Assembly (NCBI GenBank): GCA_965200375.1
Contig: OZ241353.1
Span: forward strand, 558,001 to 622,000
Source of the DNA: VXYL01 sp965200375
GTDB lineage: Bacteria > Pseudomonadota > Gammaproteobacteria > Pseudomonadales > Azotimanducaceae
Direction: 5' to 3'
DNA: 64,000 nt
The position numbers and the translations under genes were made by a program. The first letter of the stretch is position 1. Each line of letters begins with the position of its first letter. Below the pieces are notes generated by a model. The model worked only from the letters and a program-made list of their open reading frames with translations. It did no database searches and had not been told where the DNA came from. Positions 61,812-64,000 of this stretch are shown here, piece after piece.

Positions 61812-62891
61812 TTGGATCGCAACACCCGCACCGCCGCCGAGAAGTTCGCCGCCGCCGGTTCGTCGCCGGGGGCCTCGGCAGCCGGCAAAGACCCAAGCGC
61901 CAGGGAAGAGCGCGCCAGCACGGACCATGTGCCGGTAATGGCGGCGGCGGCGGTGCGGGCGCTGGTGGCCGACCGCGACGGCGCCTTCGTCGATGCCACC
62001 TTCGGTTGCGGCGGCCACGCCGGCCGCGTCCTGGCGCAGTTGTCCAGCCGGGGGCGCCTGTTGGCGCTGGACCGCGACGCGGACGCCGCCGCCAGGGCCG
62101 CTGCCCTGGCAGCCCGGGACCGCCGAGTGGTCTCGCGGCGGGGCGCCTTCGCGGACTTCGCCGCGCACCTCGGCGCGGCCGGGTTCCAGACCTTGGCCGG
62201 CGCACTGTTCGACGTCGGCCTCTCTTCCGCGCAGTTGGCGGATGCCGCGCGCGGCTTCGGTTTCGCCAGCGAAGGGCCGTTGGACATGCGCATGGACCAA
62301 CGTCAGCGGGCCACCGCCGGCGCATGGCTGAACGCCGCGCGGGAGCAGGACATTGCCGCCGTCATCCGCCGCTACGGCGAGGACCACCACGCTGGACGCG
62401 TCGCCAGGCAGGTATGCCGGGCGAGGCCGCTGGCGACCACGGCCGACTTGGCTGCGGCCATCGCCCAAGCCGTCCCGGGTGCCAGCACGGCCAGCTACGC
62501 CAGGGTGTTCCAAGCCGTCCGCATCCACGTCAACGACGAGCAGCAGCAGCTTCGGACGGGTTTGGAGGCGGCCTTCGCCGCCCTCGCCGTCGGCGGCCGA
62601 CTGGCCGCGATCACGTTCCACAGTCTGGAGCACCGGCTAGTGCGCCGCCTGTTTCGCTGCTGGGTCGCCGGGCCGCCGGCGCCGCCGCGGCTGCCAGCGC
62701 CGGCCGCTGGCGGCCTGGCGCGTTACGTTGCCGCAGTCGGCAAGGGCTGCCGGCCCTCGGCTGCCGAGGTGGCAGCCAACCCGCGGGCCCGCAGCGCCCT
62801 GTTGCAGGTCGTAGAGAAAACCGCGGCGGGGCAGGCCCCCGCTGCCGCGCCGGGTCAGGCCCCCGCTGCCGCGGCGGGGAGCGCCTGGTGA
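61812..62891 (+). CDS. rsmH: 16S rRNA (cytosine-1402 N4)-methyltransferase RsmH
   Basis: It methylates C1402 of 16S rRNA. The motifs are DHVPVMAAAAVRAL, the SAM loop DATFGCGGHAGRVL, FDVGLSSAQLADAARGF and FHSLEHRLVRR. TTG 61812 has AAGGAGG eight bases upstream and gives 359 residues, ~40 more than usual at the N-terminus and an Ala/Pro repeat (GQAPAAA twice) at the C-terminus. The end overlaps ftsL (GTGA). Confidence 0.93.
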   Translation: MDRNTRTAAEKFAAAGSSPGASAAGKDPSAREERASTDHVPVMAAAAVRALVADRDGAFVDATFGCGGHAGRVLAQLSSRGRLLALDRDADAAARAAALAARDRRVVSRRGAFADFAAHLGAAGFQTLAGALFDVGLSSAQLADAARGFGFASEGPLDMRMDQRQRATAGAWLNAAREQDIAAVIRRYGEDHHAGRVARQVCRARPLATTADLAAAIAQAVPGASTASYARVFQAVRIHVNDEQQQLRTGLEAAFAALAVGGRLAAITFHSLEHRLVRRLFRCWVAGPPAPPRLPAPAAGGLARYVAAVGKGCRPSAAEVAANPRARSALLQVVEKTAAGQAPAAAPGQAPAAAAGSAW

Positions 62892-63196
62892 GGGTCCGGT
62901 CCAGGACCCGGTGGCTGGCGCTGGCCTTGGGCGCGGCCGTGGCGGTGGCGCTGGCCGGCGTGCAGACCGCTCGCCAGACGACGCAGATGCGCGAGTCCTT
63001 CGCGCAGCTCGCGGCGGCGCGCCAGCAGGAAGACGACTACCTGCGCGAGTACCGGCTGCTGCTGCTGGAACGGGCGACCTTCGCTGGCTACCAGAACGTC
63101 GAGCGGGTCGCCGCCGCAGAACTCGACATGCGCTTTCCCGAGGCGGTGGTGCGAGTCGGGCGGCGAACCGGCGACATCGGCGCACCGGCGCGGTGA
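62888..63196 (+). CDS. ftsL: Cell-division protein FtsL
   Basis: A small bitopic divisome protein of 102 residues: short cytoplasmic N-terminus, one span (WLALALGAAVAVALAGVQTA), then a coiled-coil periplasmic region (QTTQMRESFAQLAAARQQED) as in FtsL. It forms FtsQLB. Both start and stop overlap neighbouring genes by four bases (GTGA). Confidence 0.88.
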   Translation: MRVRSRTRWLALALGAAVAVALAGVQTARQTTQMRESFAQLAAARQQEDDYLREYRLLLLERATFAGYQNVERVAAAELDMRFPEAVVRVGRRTGDIGAPAR

Positions 63197-64000
63197 TCAA
63201 GGCGAGCATGGCGAGGCGCGCCCCCGGCAAGGCGGCCCTGGACCGTCGCCGCACCCCGGTACGCATGCCGGCGTGGCGGCCCTGGCGCTTCCATGCCGTG
63301 TCGGCGCTGTTCGTGCTCGCGCTGGCGCTGCTGGCGGCCCGCGTGGTCTTTCTGGCCACCACCGAACGGGAATTCTTAAAGCGCCAGGGCGAGGCGCGGG
63401 CGCTTCGCGTCGTCGCCGTGCCGGTGCACCGCGGCATGATCCTGGACCGCCACGGCGAGCCGCTGGCGGTCAGCGCGCCGATGCACACGGTGTGGGTGGA
63501 CCCCCAGCAGGCGAGCCCGGCGCCGGCGGACCTCGAGCGGCTGGCGGGGGTGCTTGGCGCACCGCCAGCGGCGCTGCGCCGCCGCCTGGCCGGCGGCAGC
63601 CGCCGCTTCGCGTACTTGGCGCGACGGGTGCCGCCAGCGGTCGCCGAACAGGTGGCGGGGCTGGCCATCGATGGCGTCCACGTCGGGCGCGCCTACCACC
63701 GCTTCTATCCCGCCGGCGAAACCGCGGCGCACCTGGTGGGCCGGGCGGACATCGACGACGCCGGCCAGGAGGGCATCGAACTCGCCCTCGACGACACCCT
63801 CGCCGGCGCGTCCGGCGCCAAGCGCGTGCTGCGCAGCGGCCCGCTGCACGGCGGCGGCAGCCAGGTGGTCGAGGAACTCGGCTATCTGCGACGCCCGCAG
63901 CGGGGCGCGAACATCCACCTCGCATTGGACCTGCGCTTGCAGTTCGTCGCCTATCGGGAGCTCAAGGCCGCGGTGCAGCACCACGGCGCCGTTTCCGGGT
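63193..64000 (+). CDS. ftsI: Peptidoglycan D,D-transpeptidase FtsI (PBP3), N-terminal part
   Basis: The septal transpeptidase is cut by the window end after ~269 codons. It starts at GTG 63193 overlapping the ftsL stop, has a membrane span (VSALFVLALALLAARVVF), then the PBP dimerisation block HRGMILDRHGEPLAVSAP and GRADIDDAGQEGIELALDD. The catalytic S-x-x-K lies beyond the window. The order mraZ-rsmH-ftsL-ftsI is the standard dcw start. Confidence 0.93.
   Translation, partial: MIKASMARRAPGKAALDRRRTPVRMPAWRPWRFHAVSALFVLALALLAARVVFLATTEREFLKRQGEARALRVVAVPVHRGMILDRHGEPLAVSAPMHTVWVDPQQASPAPADLERLAGVLGAPPAALRRRLAGGSRRFAYLARRVPPAVAEQVAGLAIDGVHVGRAYHRFYPAGETAAHLVGRADIDDAGQEGIELALDDTLAGASGAKRVLRSGPLHGGGSQVVEELGYLRRPQRGANIHLALDLRLQFVAYRELKAAVQHHGAVSG

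Noticed and set aside
1..64000. tRNA or rRNA genes
   Set aside because: No cloverleaf with GGTTCRA-type T-arm and no rRNA sequence was seen; the repeat's GGTTCGATTCC resembles a T-arm but no acceptor or anticodon arm surrounds it.

Overview
The window is a G+C-rich chromosomal segment (roughly two thirds G+C by eye) of a gammaproteobacterium, probably uncultured and marine or host-associated. That assignment is inferred from gene content: a UvrD tail with its RNA-polymerase-binding Tudor domain, trpGDC, coaD, trmL, yibN near secB, a yejABE transporter, a TonB-dependent receptor, a TRAP transporter, a sulfatase, and the start of the division/cell-wall cluster (mraZ-rsmH-ftsL-ftsI) at the right edge. 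Non-ATG starts are very common, and many have a Shine-Dalgarno that decides them.

Layout. 0-4.1 kb: uvrD end, purC, a stand-alone AICAR transformylase that seems to start at CTG, and a biotin carboxylase. 4.1-9.5 kb: a mobile zone with a tandem array of ~159-bp CTAG-bounded repeats, an Rpn-type nuclease gene, an AAA/PD-(D/E)XK gene broken by an amber codon, an HpcH-type aldolase and a small membrane protein. 9.6-19.1 kb: arfB, a TRAP transporter followed by amidohydrolase, CmcJ-like and ThDP-enzyme genes (a likely catabolic operon), type II glutamine synthetase and pdxA. 19.2-24.5 kb: a secreted serine protease with tandem modules, an SMP-30 lactonase whose 3' end is triplicated, and a complete IS630-family element with an A8 frameshift site. 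24.7-30.4 kb: pyrF, a small insert with an orphan AbrB antitoxin and a low-G+C zinc-ribbon/TIR-like gene, then trpGDC running into a VOC-Bcp reading frame. 30.4-35 kb: a decayed segmental duplication (VOC/bcp/ORF244/rpn) split by a small low-G+C cluster. 35-44 kb: a second SMP-30 gene, a two-domain regulator, yejE-yejB-yejA and a TonB receptor. 44-55.5 kb: housekeeping and metabolic genes (SDR, PaaG-like hydratase, coaD, trmL, secB with an FAEDAG-repeat tail, yibN, a rifampicin-phosphotransferase-like PEP enzyme, a PhyH dioxygenase, a sulfatase, a class I aldolase). 55.6-61 kb: an Att-like lipoprotein/FtsX permease/ATPase set behind a NUDIX gene. 61-64 kb: the start of the dcw cluster.

The strongest unusual signal is the CTAG-bounded 159-bp repeat family. 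It has imperfect terminal inverted repeats and a natural filled/empty site pair (30.55 kb versus 34.59 kb), which indicates insertion at TA inside CTAG as IS630 elements do. The same window carries a full IS630-type element at the same target. The best candidate for an undescribed functional system is the zinc-ribbon/TIR-like protein at 26.0 kb, followed by the TRAP/CmcJ/ThDP operon.
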